From Serratia sp. AKBS12 (GTDB lineage: Bacteria; Pseudomonadota; Gammaproteobacteria; Enterobacterales; Enterobacteriaceae): a stretch of 64,000 nt of DNA. The position numbers and the translations under genes were made by a program. The stretch lies in contig NZ_JANUSB010000007.1 of NCBI RefSeq assembly GCF_024793895.1, positions 124,001-188,000 of the forward strand, in the 5' to 3' direction. The first letter of the stretch is position 1. Each line of letters begins with the position of its first letter. Below, in pieces: positions 44,800-52,747 of this stretch. A model generated the notes under the pieces. That model was given only the letters and a program-made list of their open reading frames with translations. It had not been told where the DNA came from and made no database searches.

Positions 44800-46248
44800 A
44801 TGCCTTCCAAGGCGATCGCTAAATGGATCAAACGACTGACGCTGGTCTTGGTGACGATCCTGATCACGCTGCTTGCCGTACGGGTTTACGACACCCAGCG
44901 CGGTCCGGCGCTGGAGCCGTGGCATACTTTTGTACCACACGAAATGAGCGGTGCCGAACTGGACGGCGCCGACTGGCCGGCCTATCTGGCAGCCGAACAG
45001 CGGGTGTTTGCCGAGGTGAAAACCAACGTCAGCGATCGGCTGGAGGCTGGCGAACGCATTCCTTTGAACCGCTATTTTAGCGGTAGCCCGATTTACCCCG
45101 GGAGTTTTGCCCGTGACTGGAATCGTTCTTATCAACTGTTACCAGCGGGGGAACCGCGCGGCGCGGTGGTGTTGCTGCATGGGCTGACCGATTCACCGTA
45201 TAGCCTGCGGCATATTGCCGACAATTACCGGCAGCACGGCTTTGTTGCCGTCGGCATTCGCCTGCCGGCGCACGGCACGGTACCGGGCGCGTTGACCGCC
45301 ATTGACTGGCAGGACTGGCTGGCGGCAACCCGGCTGGCGGTGCGCGAAGCGCGTAAGCGTATCGGCGCCGACAAGCCGTTGCATATCGTCGGTTTTTCCA
45401 ACGGCGGTGCATTGGCGATGAAATATGCGCTGGATGCGCTGGAAGATCCCGAGCTGGCACCGCCACAGCGGCTGATTTTAATTTCGCCGATGATAGGCGT
45501 CACCCACTTCGCCCGCTTTGCTGGCATCGCCGGTTGGCCAGCGGTGTTCCCGGCGTTCGCCAAAGCGGCGTGGCTCGGCATATTGCCGGAATTCAATCCG
45601 TTTAAATACAATTCATTCCCGGTCAACGGCGCGCGTCAGTCCTATTTGCTCAGTAATGCGCTGCAACAGCAGGTCGCCCGGCTTGGCCGCGATGGCAAGC
45701 TGGCGGCATTGCCGCCGGTGTTGACCTTTCAATCGGTGATGGACTCCACCGTCAGTACCCGGGCGGTGATCCGCGCGCTGTATAACGTCTTGCCGGCCAA
45801 CGGCAGTGAGCTGGTGCTGTTTGACGTTAACCGCACGGTGAACTTTGGCCCGCTGCTGCGACCCAATGCCGCCGATGCGGTAAACCAGCTGTTGCCACCA
45901 CCGCCGCGTCGCTACCGCTCCACGGTGATCGCCAATCGATCGCCGGAAAGCAGCGACGCGGTAGCGCGTATTACCGAGGCCGGTGCGGTGGTGGAACGCC
46001 AACAGCCGCTCGGCCTTGCCTACCCGGCGGACATCTATTCGCTGTCGCATGTGGCGTTGCCGTTTCCGATCGACGATTCGCTATACGGCCGTTATCCGGC
46101 GCAGCGTGCCGAATTTGGCATCAGCCTCGGCACCATTGCCGCGCGTGGCGAGCGTTCGGTATTGGTGGTCGATATGGATTCGCTGATGCGCCTTGCCTCC
46201 AACCCGTTCTTCCCGTACCTGTTGCAGCGTATCGACAGCAAGCTTTAG
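44800..46248 (+). CDS. Membrane-anchored alpha/beta hydrolase
   Basis: The 482-residue protein has an N-terminal membrane anchor (about residues 9-27). The hydrolase core has VVLLHGLTDSPYSLRHIADNY, the nucleophile motif IVGFSNGGALAMKYAL, and a cap region. The His is probably in SLSHVALPFP. It resembles Serratia/Yersinia carboxylesterase or lysophospholipase-like proteins; the substrate is unknown. caggagcacag precedes the ATG. Its stop overlaps that of the convergent oxidoreductase gene by 4 bases. Confidence 0.8.
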   Translation: MPSKAIAKWIKRLTLVLVTILITLLAVRVYDTQRGPALEPWHTFVPHEMSGAELDGADWPAYLAAEQRVFAEVKTNVSDRLEAGERIPLNRYFSGSPIYPGSFARDWNRSYQLLPAGEPRGAVVLLHGLTDSPYSLRHIADNYRQHGFVAVGIRLPAHGTVPGALTAIDWQDWLAATRLAVREARKRIGADKPLHIVGFSNGGALAMKYALDALEDPELAPPQRLILISPMIGVTHFARFAGIAGWPAVFPAFAKAAWLGILPEFNPFKYNSFPVNGARQSYLLSNALQQQVARLGRDGKLAALPPVLTFQSVMDSTVSTRAVIRALYNVLPANGSELVLFDVNRTVNFGPLLRPNAADAVNQLLPPPPRRYRSTVIANRSPESSDAVARITEAGAVVERQQPLGLAYPADIYSLSHVALPFPIDDSLYGRYPAQRAEFGISLGTIAARGERSVLVVDMDSLMRLASNPFFPYLLQRIDSKL

Positions 46249-46994
46249 GCAAAGCCGAGCAGGGCAAAGGCATCATCCTGCGGTTGATAATCGAGCAGTT
46301 GGCGAGTTTCTTCCAGTGACAGGCGCTGGTAGCGGTTGTTGGAAACGCCGTGTACCACTGCGTAGGAGACGTCGGTGACGCGAATGCAGCGATCGAGCAG
46401 ATCGGCGGCGTCGCGGTGGCTGAGAAAGGCGCTCATGTCGCGGGCGCTGAGCTGCCGATCGGCGCACAGCGTGGTGAAGTTGGCGATGCGTACCGACAGG
46501 GCGGACAGGCCTTCCTGATGGGCAAAGTAGGCGGCGATGCCTTCGCCAAACGCTTTGCTGACGCCATACAGATTCTTCGGTCGTGGTGCATCGTCCGGCC
46601 GTACCTGATAATCCAGCGGATAGCCTTCTACCGCCTGGGCGCTGCTGGCGAATACCACGCGCCGGCAGCCGGCATCCTTGGCGGCGCGGAAGATATTAAA
46701 GGTGCCAAGAATATTGTTGTCTTTCAACGAGTCGCAGAAATCAGCGTCCGGTGACGGATCTGCCGCCAGGTGCAGCACGGTATCAATACCGGCACAGGCA
46801 GCGCGGCAGGCTTGCAGGTCGGTGATGTCAAAGGCCAGCACCTGGTCGTTGGCTCCGATATCGCGCAATAGGTTGGTGTCCCGTTCTGCCAGCCTCAGTG
46901 GATAACGGCCTGCCATTGCCGTCCGGTATGCTGTCGCAACGCGGCCAGCAGCGCCGGTGATCAAAATCCTGCCCATCTCAGAACGCAATGCCAT
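46245..46994 (-). CDS. NAD(P)-dependent epimerase/dehydratase-family oxidoreductase
   Basis: The 249-residue protein is an extended SDR. Its nucleotide-binding motif is ITGAAGRVA (about residues 12-20), with LHLAADPSPDADF, VVFASSAQAVEGYP and the catalytic YGVSK. It resembles uronate dehydrogenases, but the assignment is not secure. A second ATG seven codons in (MGRILITG) is possible. It is convergent with the upstream hydrolase gene. On the 5' side lies a LysR pseudogene in the same direction, possibly its former regulator. Confidence 0.82.
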   Translation of the reverse strand: MALRSEMGRILITGAAGRVATAYRTAMAGRYPLRLAERDTNLLRDIGANDQVLAFDITDLQACRAACAGIDTVLHLAADPSPDADFCDSLKDNNILGTFNIFRAAKDAGCRRVVFASSAQAVEGYPLDYQVRPDDAPRPKNLYGVSKAFGEGIAAYFAHQEGLSALSVRIANFTTLCADRQLSARDMSAFLSHRDAADLLDRCIRVTDVSYAVVHGVSNNRYQRLSLEETRQLLDYQPQDDAFALLGFA

Positions 46995-47083
46995 GGTGTT
47001 TCCATCCTAAACAAATTACGCAGAGGCCCAGTATTAGCCCGCTGAATTATTTTTGTCCAGATAATATTAATTTAACTGATGTT

Positions 47084-47384
47084 TTAGCGTGAAATTGGGT
47101 AACTCTGCGCCACGCTGTTGGACCACAGCGCCATCACCGAACGAATGGCTGGCGCTTGCGCCAGATCGGGGTAGGGCACCAGCTACAATTCGTGCGTTGG
47201 TGCGGGTAGGGCGGTGGGCCGTTTTATTAACAGTGGGTCGTCATCGGTAACGAACGTCGGTAAAACGGTAGCACCCAGCTTGCCCGACGGTGGCATGAAC
47301 GCAACCCGGTTCTCGTGCCGCGGTGCTCAATCAACCGGTACGGGCCAGAACCACAAAATGTTTTAAACCCTGCCAATCAACCAT
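47084..47384 (-). pseudogene. LysR-family regulator, degraded remnant
   Basis: From the ATG at 47384 the frame reads VDWQGLKHFVVLARTG, then a stop in place of Ser, then LSTAAREPGCVHATVG. This is a LysR N-terminal helix-turn-helix with a nonsense mutation. A different frame closer to the end reads LAQAPAIRSVMALWSNSVAQ, the usual C-terminus of such regulators, ending at 47084. The roughly 200 codons between them are deleted. Nothing else is seen between 47385 and 47666. Confidence 0.75.
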
Positions 47385-47666
47385 CAGTGAATTCCTGCAC
47401 CGCGCCGTTGCGGTTTGGCGGGATATTCACGCAGAAAGGAGTGTGGTTCAATGCCATTAGCCAGTTACTAAAATGATTTTTTAATTAGATTACCTTATGA
47501 TTATGCGTTTGCCGGGGGCAGCGTGTCGATCGCTGGCATCGGTACCGGCATGCTACGGGTGCTGGCCGCGCAGGCTGCCTGGCGCGTCGCCGCAAAACGC
47601 GTTTTTACTGGTATCGGGATGCCATTCGCAGCAGCGGTACCAGTCTGCAATCCGGCGGCTAAACGC

Positions 47667-48275
47667 TTAGCCCCGTTCGGCGTGTTCACTGTCCAGGTAA
47701 CGCTGGCGCACGTGTTCAAACCAACTGTCGGGCACGTTGTGCGGTGGCAGTCGCAGCATCGCCAGCCCGTGTTCGACGATATGGCTGGCCTGGCGCCACA
47801 GTGTGGGATCGCCTTCGGTGAGTACGTCGAGCAGTCGCTGTTTCTCGATCAGGTAGGTGCGGGCGAAATGGCTGTCATAGGTCAGCAGCGAACGGGTATT
47901 GTCGATCAAATCCGCCAGTTTGATGGTTTTTGCCGGTGGTGAAGCGTTGGCGCTGTGGCGGCGATCGCGATTCTTGCGCTCAAAGCGGTTACCACTGCCG
48001 GCTTCGCTGACGTTGGTCAGCATACCAACCAGTTCCGCCACCGGTTGGCCAAAATGGCTTTCGATATCCGCCAGCGTGGTGGGGGTGTCTTCTACCGTGT
48101 CGTGCAGCCAGGCTGCCGCCAGCATTTCGTCGGTGTGCGGCACGCTGCGAACGATTTCCACCACCGCCTGCGGGTGGACGATATATGGGGTGTTGGTGTA
48201 TTTACGGCGCTGATCGATGGCCGCATGCGCCTTGGTGGCGTAGCGGCGTGCGCGTTCTACCAATGTGCTCGACAT
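47667..48275 (-). CDS. HD-domain phosphohydrolase, RelA/SpoT-hydrolase-like
   Basis: The ATG at 48275 has aggagg 8-13 bases upstream and gives 202 residues. The upstream in-frame extension is rejected. The HD metal site is visible: YIVHPQAVVEIV (first His), LAAAWLHDTVEDTPTT (HD), and KLADLIDNTRSLL (the conserved Asp motif of SpoT-like hydrolases). It resembles small alarmone hydrolases or MESH1-like proteins that remove pyrophosphate from (p)ppGpp-type nucleotides; the substrate is an inference. Divergent from ohrR. Confidence 0.82.
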   Translation of the reverse strand: MSSTLVERARRYATKAHAAIDQRRKYTNTPYIVHPQAVVEIVRSVPHTDEMLAAAWLHDTVEDTPTTLADIESHFGQPVAELVGMLTNVSEAGSGNRFERKNRDRRHSANASPPAKTIKLADLIDNTRSLLTYDSHFARTYLIEKQRLLDVLTEGDPTLWRQASHIVEHGLAMLRLPPHNVPDSWFEHVRQRYLDSEHAERG

Positions 48276-48381
48276 ATCCTTTCCTCCTCTAGCGCCATGC
48301 GCTGCGGTTCCATGCTTAAAAAATAGCACAGTGGCAAAAAAATAGTTTGCGATTACATAGCGCACTATCTATAGTCGAACC

Positions 48382-48846
48382 ATGAAAGACAATCACTACG
48401 ACCCAATCAATGCGAAAAACATGCTGCTGCTGGATCAGCAGATGTGTTTTGCCCTGTACTCCGCCAATTTGGCGCTGCACAAGGTTTATCGCAAGCTGTT
48501 GAACCAGCTCGATCTCACCTATCCACAATATCTGGTGATGCTGGTGCTGTGGGAACGGGATGAAATCACGGTGTCGGATATTGGCGAACGCCTGTTTCTC
48601 GATTCCGCCACGCTGACGCCGTTGTTGAAGCGGTTGGAGGCCGCCGGCCTGTTGCTGCGCTATCGCGCGGTTAACGACGAACGGCAGGTGATCATTGCGC
48701 TGACTGACGCCGGGCACGCGTTACGCGAAAAGGCCCGTTCGATACCGGAAGCGGTGATGTGCGCCACCGACTGCAGTCTGGACGAAGTGAGCAGCATCAA
48801 GCAACAGTTGGAAAAACTGCGCAACAGGTTAATCAACCAGCTTTGA
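48382..48846 (+). CDS. ohrR: Organic peroxide sensor OhrR (MarR family)
   Basis: The 154-residue MarR-type repressor starts at the ATG at 48382. The redox-sensing Cys is residue 22 in [19 protein letters not shown], the diagnostic OhrR position. The winged helix follows ([30 protein letters not shown], then the wing [13 protein letters not shown]). Oxidation of the Cys by organic hydroperoxides releases DNA and derepresses ohr. The ohr gene lies downstream in the same direction after a 159-base gap with a 15-base palindrome. Confidence 0.92.
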   Translation: MKDNHYDPINAKNMLLLDQQMCFALYSANLALHKVYRKLLNQLDLTYPQYLVMLVLWERDEITVSDIGERLFLDSATLTPLLKRLEAAGLLLRYRAVNDERQVIIALTDAGHALREKARSIPEAVMCATDCSLDEVSSIKQQLEKLRNRLINQL

Positions 48847-48919
48847 GCTAACCGCCGGTGTAGAACGCACGATGGTTAATCGTCGTCTACACTAAAATAG
48901 GTTCTGGATATATATAGCA

Positions 48920-48934
48920 CGCGATTTAATCGCG
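48920..48934. promoter_or_regulatory. Candidate OhrR operator before ohr
   Basis: cgcgatt at 48920-48926 and aatcgcg at 48928-48934 form a perfect inverted repeat around one base. It lies 71 bases before the ohr start in an AT-rich promoter region (tatatatagc just upstream). A weaker related sequence (tgcgattacatagcgca) precedes ohrR at about 48347. Confidence 0.5.
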
Positions 48935-49005
48935 ATAAATCTAATGGCCGGCGTGGAGTTTTTTCCCGTCGACCGTAACCACCCACTCGAAAGAAGGAAT
49001 CAAGC

Positions 49006-49431
49006 ATGTCTATTGAAAAAGTCGTTTACCGCGCTCATGCAAAAGCCACCGGTGGCCGTGACGGCCGTGCGACGTCATCTGACGGCGTGTTGGATGTCAA
49101 ACTCGGCGTGCCGAAGGAAATGGGCGGCGCCGGCGGCGAAGTTACCAACCCGGAACAGCTGTTTGCCGCAGGTTATTCTGCGTGCTTCCTGGGTGCGTTG
49201 AAGTTTGTTGCGTCTAAGGAACAGGTTAAAATCCCGGCCGATGCGGCTATCGAAGGCACCGTCGGCATTGGCGAAATCCCCAATGGCTTCGGTATCGAAG
49301 TGCAGTTGGATATCAGCCTACCGGGCATTGAGCGTAGCGTAGCGGAAGATCTGGTGAAGAAAGCGCACGTCGTGTGCCCGTACTCCAATGCCACCCGTGG
49401 CAATATCGACGTCACGCTGAACGTAAAATAA
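49006..49431 (+). CDS. ohr: Organic hydroperoxide resistance protein Ohr
   Basis: The 141-residue OsmC-superfamily peroxidase has the two catalytic cysteines: Cys60 in [15 protein letters not shown] and Cys124 in [16 protein letters not shown]. Ohr reduces organic hydroperoxides with lipoyl partners in the cytoplasm. aagaaggaat precedes the ATG. It is the target of the OhrR repressor encoded upstream. A rho-independent terminator follows. Confidence 0.94.
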   Translation: MSIEKVVYRAHAKATGGRDGRATSSDGVLDVKLGVPKEMGGAGGEVTNPEQLFAAGYSACFLGALKFVASKEQVKIPADAAIEGTVGIGEIPNGFGIEVQLDISLPGIERSVAEDLVKKAHVVCPYSNATRGNIDVTLNVK

Positions 49432-49451
49432 ACCGCTCGTCCAAAGACATC

Positions 49452-49475
49452 GGGAGGGGCAACCCTCCCTTTCTC
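49452..49475 (+). terminator. Rho-independent terminator of ohr
   Basis: gggaggg at 49452-49458 pairs with ccctccc at 49463-49469 around a gcaa tetraloop, followed by ttt and a pyrimidine tract. Confidence 0.8.
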
Positions 49476-49651
49476 TCTCATCTGCTCGGCAATCGTCATT
49501 ACAGAAAACGCTAAAAAATGCCGATTTTTTGAGAAATCTCTTGATTCTTGCCTCAAAAATAGCGCTTATTGCCGATCGGCTGAACCTGCCGCCGCATCGA
49601 GTGTCTGACTGTTTCAGAACTGTTAAAAAGTCCCCGGAGCCACCGCGTTAC

Positions 49652-51391
49652 ATGAACAAAGTTAAATCGCTATCACAGCAGAATTTATCGTTATTGTTAG
49701 CGATCTATATCGGCATATTTTTAAACCTGTCCGTTTTCTATCGTCGTTTTGATTCATTTACGCACGGCATTCAGGGGATCAAGGTTATTTCCGCGGTAAC
49801 GGAAGTTATCGCCATCGTTCTATTCACCTTCTTTATCATGCGGCTGGTGTCGCTTGGTGGCCGGCTGTTTTACCGCATCGTCGCCTCGCTGCTGGTGCTG
49901 ATATCGGTCGCCGCCAGTTACTACATGACCTTCTTCAACGTGGTGATTGGCTACGGCATTATCGTTTCGGTAATGACCACCGACATCGATTTGTCGAAAG
50001 AAGTGATCGGCATGCATTTCGCGCTGTGGATGATCGTGGTCAGCGCGTTGCCGCTGCTGCTGATCTGGAAAAACACGCTGCGCTATACGCTGATTGAACA
50101 GCTGAAAACCCCGGGCCATCGCCTGAAGCCGCTGTTGGTGCTGTTGGCGGTGGTGGCGCTGGTGTGGTTGCCACTGCGTACGCTGGATAAAGAGCAGAGC
50201 GCGCAGGAAAAGATCACCAATATCGATCTGCCGAGCTACGGCGGGGTGGTGGCGCACTCATACCTGCCATCCAACTGGATTTCGGCGCTGGGGCTGTTTG
50301 CCTACACCCGCTACGATGAAAGCCAGGATGCCGCCAACATGTTCGATCCAGCCAAGAACTTCACCTATGTGGCGCCGCCGGGCATCGACGATACCTATGT
50401 AGTATTTATCATTGGCGAAACCACCCGCTGGGATCACATGGGCATGCTGGGCTACGATCGTGATACCACGCCGAAGCTGTCCAAAGAGAAGAACCTGGTG
50501 GCGTTCCGTGGCGAATCCTGCGATACCTCGACCAAACTCTCCTTGCGTTGCATGTTCGTGCGTGAAGGCGGTACCTCCGACAACCCGCAGCGTACCTTGA
50601 AAGAGCAGAATATTTTTGCAGTGTTGAAAGAGCTTGGTTTCACTTCCGAGCTGTTCGCCATGCAGAGCGAGGTGTGGTTCTACAACAACACCGACGTCAA
50701 CAATTACTCTTTCCGTGAAATGATCGCTTCCGAAAAGCGTAACGACGGCAAGTCGGTTGATGACATGCTGTTGGTGAATGAGATGAAGGAGTCACTGAAG
50801 CGCTACCCGCAAGGCAAGCACCTGGTGATTCTACATACCAAAGGCTCACATTATCTGTATTCACAGCGTTATCCGCGCGAATACGCCCGTTACCAGCCAG
50901 AATGCATGGGCGTAGATGATTTCTGTTCGAAAAATCAGCTGATCAACGCGTATGACAACACCGTGCTGTATACCGATACCTTTATCGATAAGGTGATCGA
51001 CCAGGTGCGTGACAAGAAAGCGATCGTGTTCTACGCGGCCGACCACGGCGAGTCGATCGGTGAGAACTCGCACCTGCACGGCACGCCGCGCGAAATGGCA
51101 CCGCCCGAACAGTTCCGCGTACCGATGATCGTGTGGGCGTCCGACAAGTATCTGGAGGATGCGAATCACCGCAGCGCGTTCGAACAGTTGCAGGCGCAGC
51201 AGCGGATTGGCAAGAGCCATCGCCACGTTGAACTGTTCGATACCATTCTCGGCTGTCTGGGTTATACCTCGCCGGATGGCGGCATCGTCGCCAGGAACAA
51301 CTGGTGTCATAACCCGAATGCGGCTGCGGAATCGGCCAAGGCGTCGCCAGCGCCGTCGGCACCGGCGCCTGCCGCAGTGGCCAAGCCGTAA
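49652..51391 (+). CDS. eptB: Kdo2-lipid A phosphoethanolamine transferase EptB
   Basis: The ATG at 49652 (MNKVKSLSQQNLSLLLAIYIG) matches the family start; an upstream in-frame extension of 41 codons is rejected. The 579-residue protein has five N-terminal membrane helices (to about residue 175), then a periplasmic alkaline-phosphatase-fold domain. It contains VFIIGETTRWDHMGMLGYDR (metal/nucleophile region with Thr), HTKGSHYLYSQRYP and AADHGESIGE. EptB adds phosphoethanolamine to Kdo of the LPS inner core. A Pro/Ala/Ser-rich tail at the C-terminus (ESAKASPAPSAPAPAAVAKP) is not part of the usual enzyme. Confidence 0.93.
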   Translation: MNKVKSLSQQNLSLLLAIYIGIFLNLSVFYRRFDSFTHGIQGIKVISAVTEVIAIVLFTFFIMRLVSLGGRLFYRIVASLLVLISVAASYYMTFFNVVIGYGIIVSVMTTDIDLSKEVIGMHFALWMIVVSALPLLLIWKNTLRYTLIEQLKTPGHRLKPLLVLLAVVALVWLPLRTLDKEQSAQEKITNIDLPSYGGVVAHSYLPSNWISALGLFAYTRYDESQDAANMFDPAKNFTYVAPPGIDDTYVVFIIGETTRWDHMGMLGYDRDTTPKLSKEKNLVAFRGESCDTSTKLSLRCMFVREGGTSDNPQRTLKEQNIFAVLKELGFTSELFAMQSEVWFYNNTDVNNYSFREMIASEKRNDGKSVDDMLLVNEMKESLKRYPQGKHLVILHTKGSHYLYSQRYPREYARYQPECMGVDDFCSKNQLINAYDNTVLYTDTFIDKVIDQVRDKKAIVFYAADHGESIGENSHLHGTPREMAPPEQFRVPMIVWASDKYLEDANHRSAFEQLQAQQRIGKSHRHVELFDTILGCLGYTSPDGGIVARNNWCHNPNAAAESAKASPAPSAPAPAAVAKP

Positions 51392-51403
51392 TTTTCCCTT
51401 CCG

Positions 51404-51434
51404 GCGCCGGTTTTTTCGCTAATGCGGCGCTTTT
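51404..51434 (+). terminator. Hairpin after eptB
   Basis: gcgccg (51404-51409) pairs with cggcgc (51425-51430), followed by tttta. This is a modest terminator downstream of eptB. Confidence 0.5.
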
Positions 51435-51507
51435 ATCACCACTTGGCGTAGGGGAATAAAAAAGTGATTGACGCTCTGGTACGCCAGCAGTAAGATGCGC
51501 CCCGCAT

Positions 51508-51584
51508 CGGCGAGTAGCGCAGCTTGGTAGCGCAACTGGTTTGGGACCAGTGGGTCGGAGGTTCGAATCCTCTCTCGCCGACCA
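51508..51584 (+). tRNA. tRNA-Pro (UGG anticodon)
   Basis: A 77-base cloverleaf begins cggcgag and ends ctcgccgacca. The anticodon loop is tttggga (TGG), the T-arm ggttcgaatcc, and CCA is encoded. It is proM-like in sequence. The acceptor stem pairs cggcgag/ctcgccg exactly. Confidence 0.96.
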
Positions 51585-51594
51585 TCATTCGAAA

Positions 51595-51621
51595 AACCTG
51601 CTTTTAAAGCAGGTTTTTTTT
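51595..51621 (+). terminator. Terminator of tRNA-Pro, first repeat unit
   Basis: aacctgct/agcaggtt forms a hairpin (51595-51615) followed by a run of seven or more T. Confidence 0.85.
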
Positions 51622-51760
51622 CGTCCGGATTTTATAAGAGGATGAGAACCTCCGAAGGAGGTTTGAGCCGAGCGTAGCGAGACCACGTTGCTTTAGCAAC
51701 GGCCCGTAGGGCAAGCATCGCAGATGCGCGTAATCCTCTCTCGCCGACCATCATTCGAAA

Positions 51761-51787
51761 AACCTGCTTTTAAAGCAGGTTTTTTTT
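51761..51787 (+). terminator. Terminator in second repeat unit
   Basis: An identical copy of the first-unit hairpin and T-run lies 166 bases downstream. Confidence 0.85.
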
Positions 51788-51916
51788 CGTCCGGATTTTA
51801 TAAGAGGATGCAGACAAAACTGTCGGGAACAGTTTTGAACAACGCTTTGGCGTTGGCCCGCAGGGCAAGCATCGCAGATGTGCGTAATCCTCTCTCGCCG
51901 ACCATTTTAAAGAAAC

Positions 51917-51937
51917 CCGCTTTTAAGCGGTTTTTTT
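51917..51937 (+). terminator. Terminator in third, diverged unit
   Basis: ccgctt (51917-51922) pairs with aagcgg (51925-51930), followed by seven T. It is a sequence-diverged equivalent of the two earlier hairpins. Confidence 0.75.
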
Positions 51938-52610
51938 ACGCCCGTTGGTCAGCTTGTTTTGCCGGCCACGAAATGCCCGCCAAAGGCAACGCGTTGCCCG
52001 TATCCCTGCCCTGTAGCGCTGCGTCGCAATAATCGGTCGCCAAACGTTGTCGAGAGATATCGTTTTGCTCTCGGCTTTTTAATAGTTAAAAGTTTTTTTA
52101 CGTAGCATAGATTGTTACAGGCGCTGCCGCATTAAACGCACTTCGGACTCACTCTTTCGAGTAAGGGGTCAGCATTTCGTCCTGTCTTTAACCGCGATCA
52201 CAAAAATAACCGTTCAGATATTCATCATTCAGCAACAAACTTTTTTAGTTTTTTATCGGAGTATAACTCCGGTCAAAACTACGCCCGCAGTGTATTGAAC
52301 CAAGTTAAAGCGCATAGCATAAGTTTTCATGCTGCATCTGTTAAAAAAAGGTTTTTTTTATGTTTGTTTGCTGTTTCTCACAGACTGCGTAAAACCCTAC
52401 TGGTTATATTGACGCCACCCAAAACAGTTGGCAATTTGTTAGCCTCATGGGTAGAGCGAGAGCTGTTTGAGTGACTACCACGCGCTCAAACTCCCACACA
52501 AGGATGCGTTCCATCCGGTTCTTCGCGCTCAACTCTTCTGCCTTCGGGCAACTGCCGCACAGACCACGCAATAAAAAATACAGGGCTGGCGGGAATAACC
52601 CAATAGACGT
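51938..52610. other. Long dppA upstream region, no gene seen
   Basis: No credible gene is present. The 52060-52440 part is AT-rich with several T-runs and is the probable promoter and leader of dppA. A CRP-like half site (tctcaca) occurs near 52375. Short frames crossing it have no ribosome sites. Confidence 0.4.
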
Positions 52611-52703
52611 CACGCTGCAGGAAAGCGGCAACCCGGCGAGTCCCCGGTACTTACCTCGGTAAGCGAGCGCGGCGGGCTAGGGCAGCCAACCCACCTGCGC
52701 GGT
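52611..52703. repeat. Palindromic dispersed-repeat-like element in the dppA leader
   Basis: The ends cacgctgcaggaaag and acctgcgcggtg are roughly inverted, enclosing a stem around cttacctcggtaag. The gcggcaacc..gcgagtccccgg..cttac..gtaagcgagcg..gggcagccaac pattern is one I recall as an interspersed element in Serratia and Yersinia genomes. Its extent and copy number cannot be verified within this window. Confidence 0.5.
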
Positions 52704-52719
52704 GACAGCTAAAGGGTTT

Positions 52720-52734
52720 ACACACACATCACAC
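52720..52734 (+). promoter_or_regulatory. CA-rich GcvB-type target in the dppA leader
   Basis: acacacacatcacac immediately precedes the taacggagcac ribosome site of dppA. E. coli dppA carries a nearly identical CA-rich sequence that pairs with the GU-rich R1 region of the GcvB small RNA, repressing translation in rich medium. Confidence 0.75.
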
Positions 52735-52747
52735 TAACGGAGCACTA

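Larger units (their letters stand above)
51566..51937 (+). repeat. Tandem tRNA-Pro-end/terminator repeats (rtT-like)
   Basis: The last 19 bases of the tRNA (aatcctctctcgccgacca) recur at 51732 and at 51886. Units start 166 and 154 bases apart. The first two units share an identical 79-base block (51566-51644 and 51732-51810) that includes the 19-mer, a terminator and a cgtccgg..gaggatg segment. The intervening segments share ggcccgYagggcaagcatcgcagatg near their ends but differ upstream. Three terminators follow one another (see separate entries). The layout recalls the E. coli tyrT repeats that give rtT RNA. Confidence 0.9.

Noticed and set aside
47501-47942. Short frames on both strands at the end of the HD-domain gene
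   Set aside because: They overlap the well-supported HD hydrolase, lack ribosome sites and match no family.
51732-51905. Additional tRNA-Pro genes
   Set aside because: Only the last 19 bases of the tRNA are repeated; no D-arm or anticodon arm is present.
51724-52032. 102-codon frame across the tRNA repeats
   Set aside because: It runs through the terminators and duplicated tRNA ends and has no ribosome site. The repeats explain its sequence.
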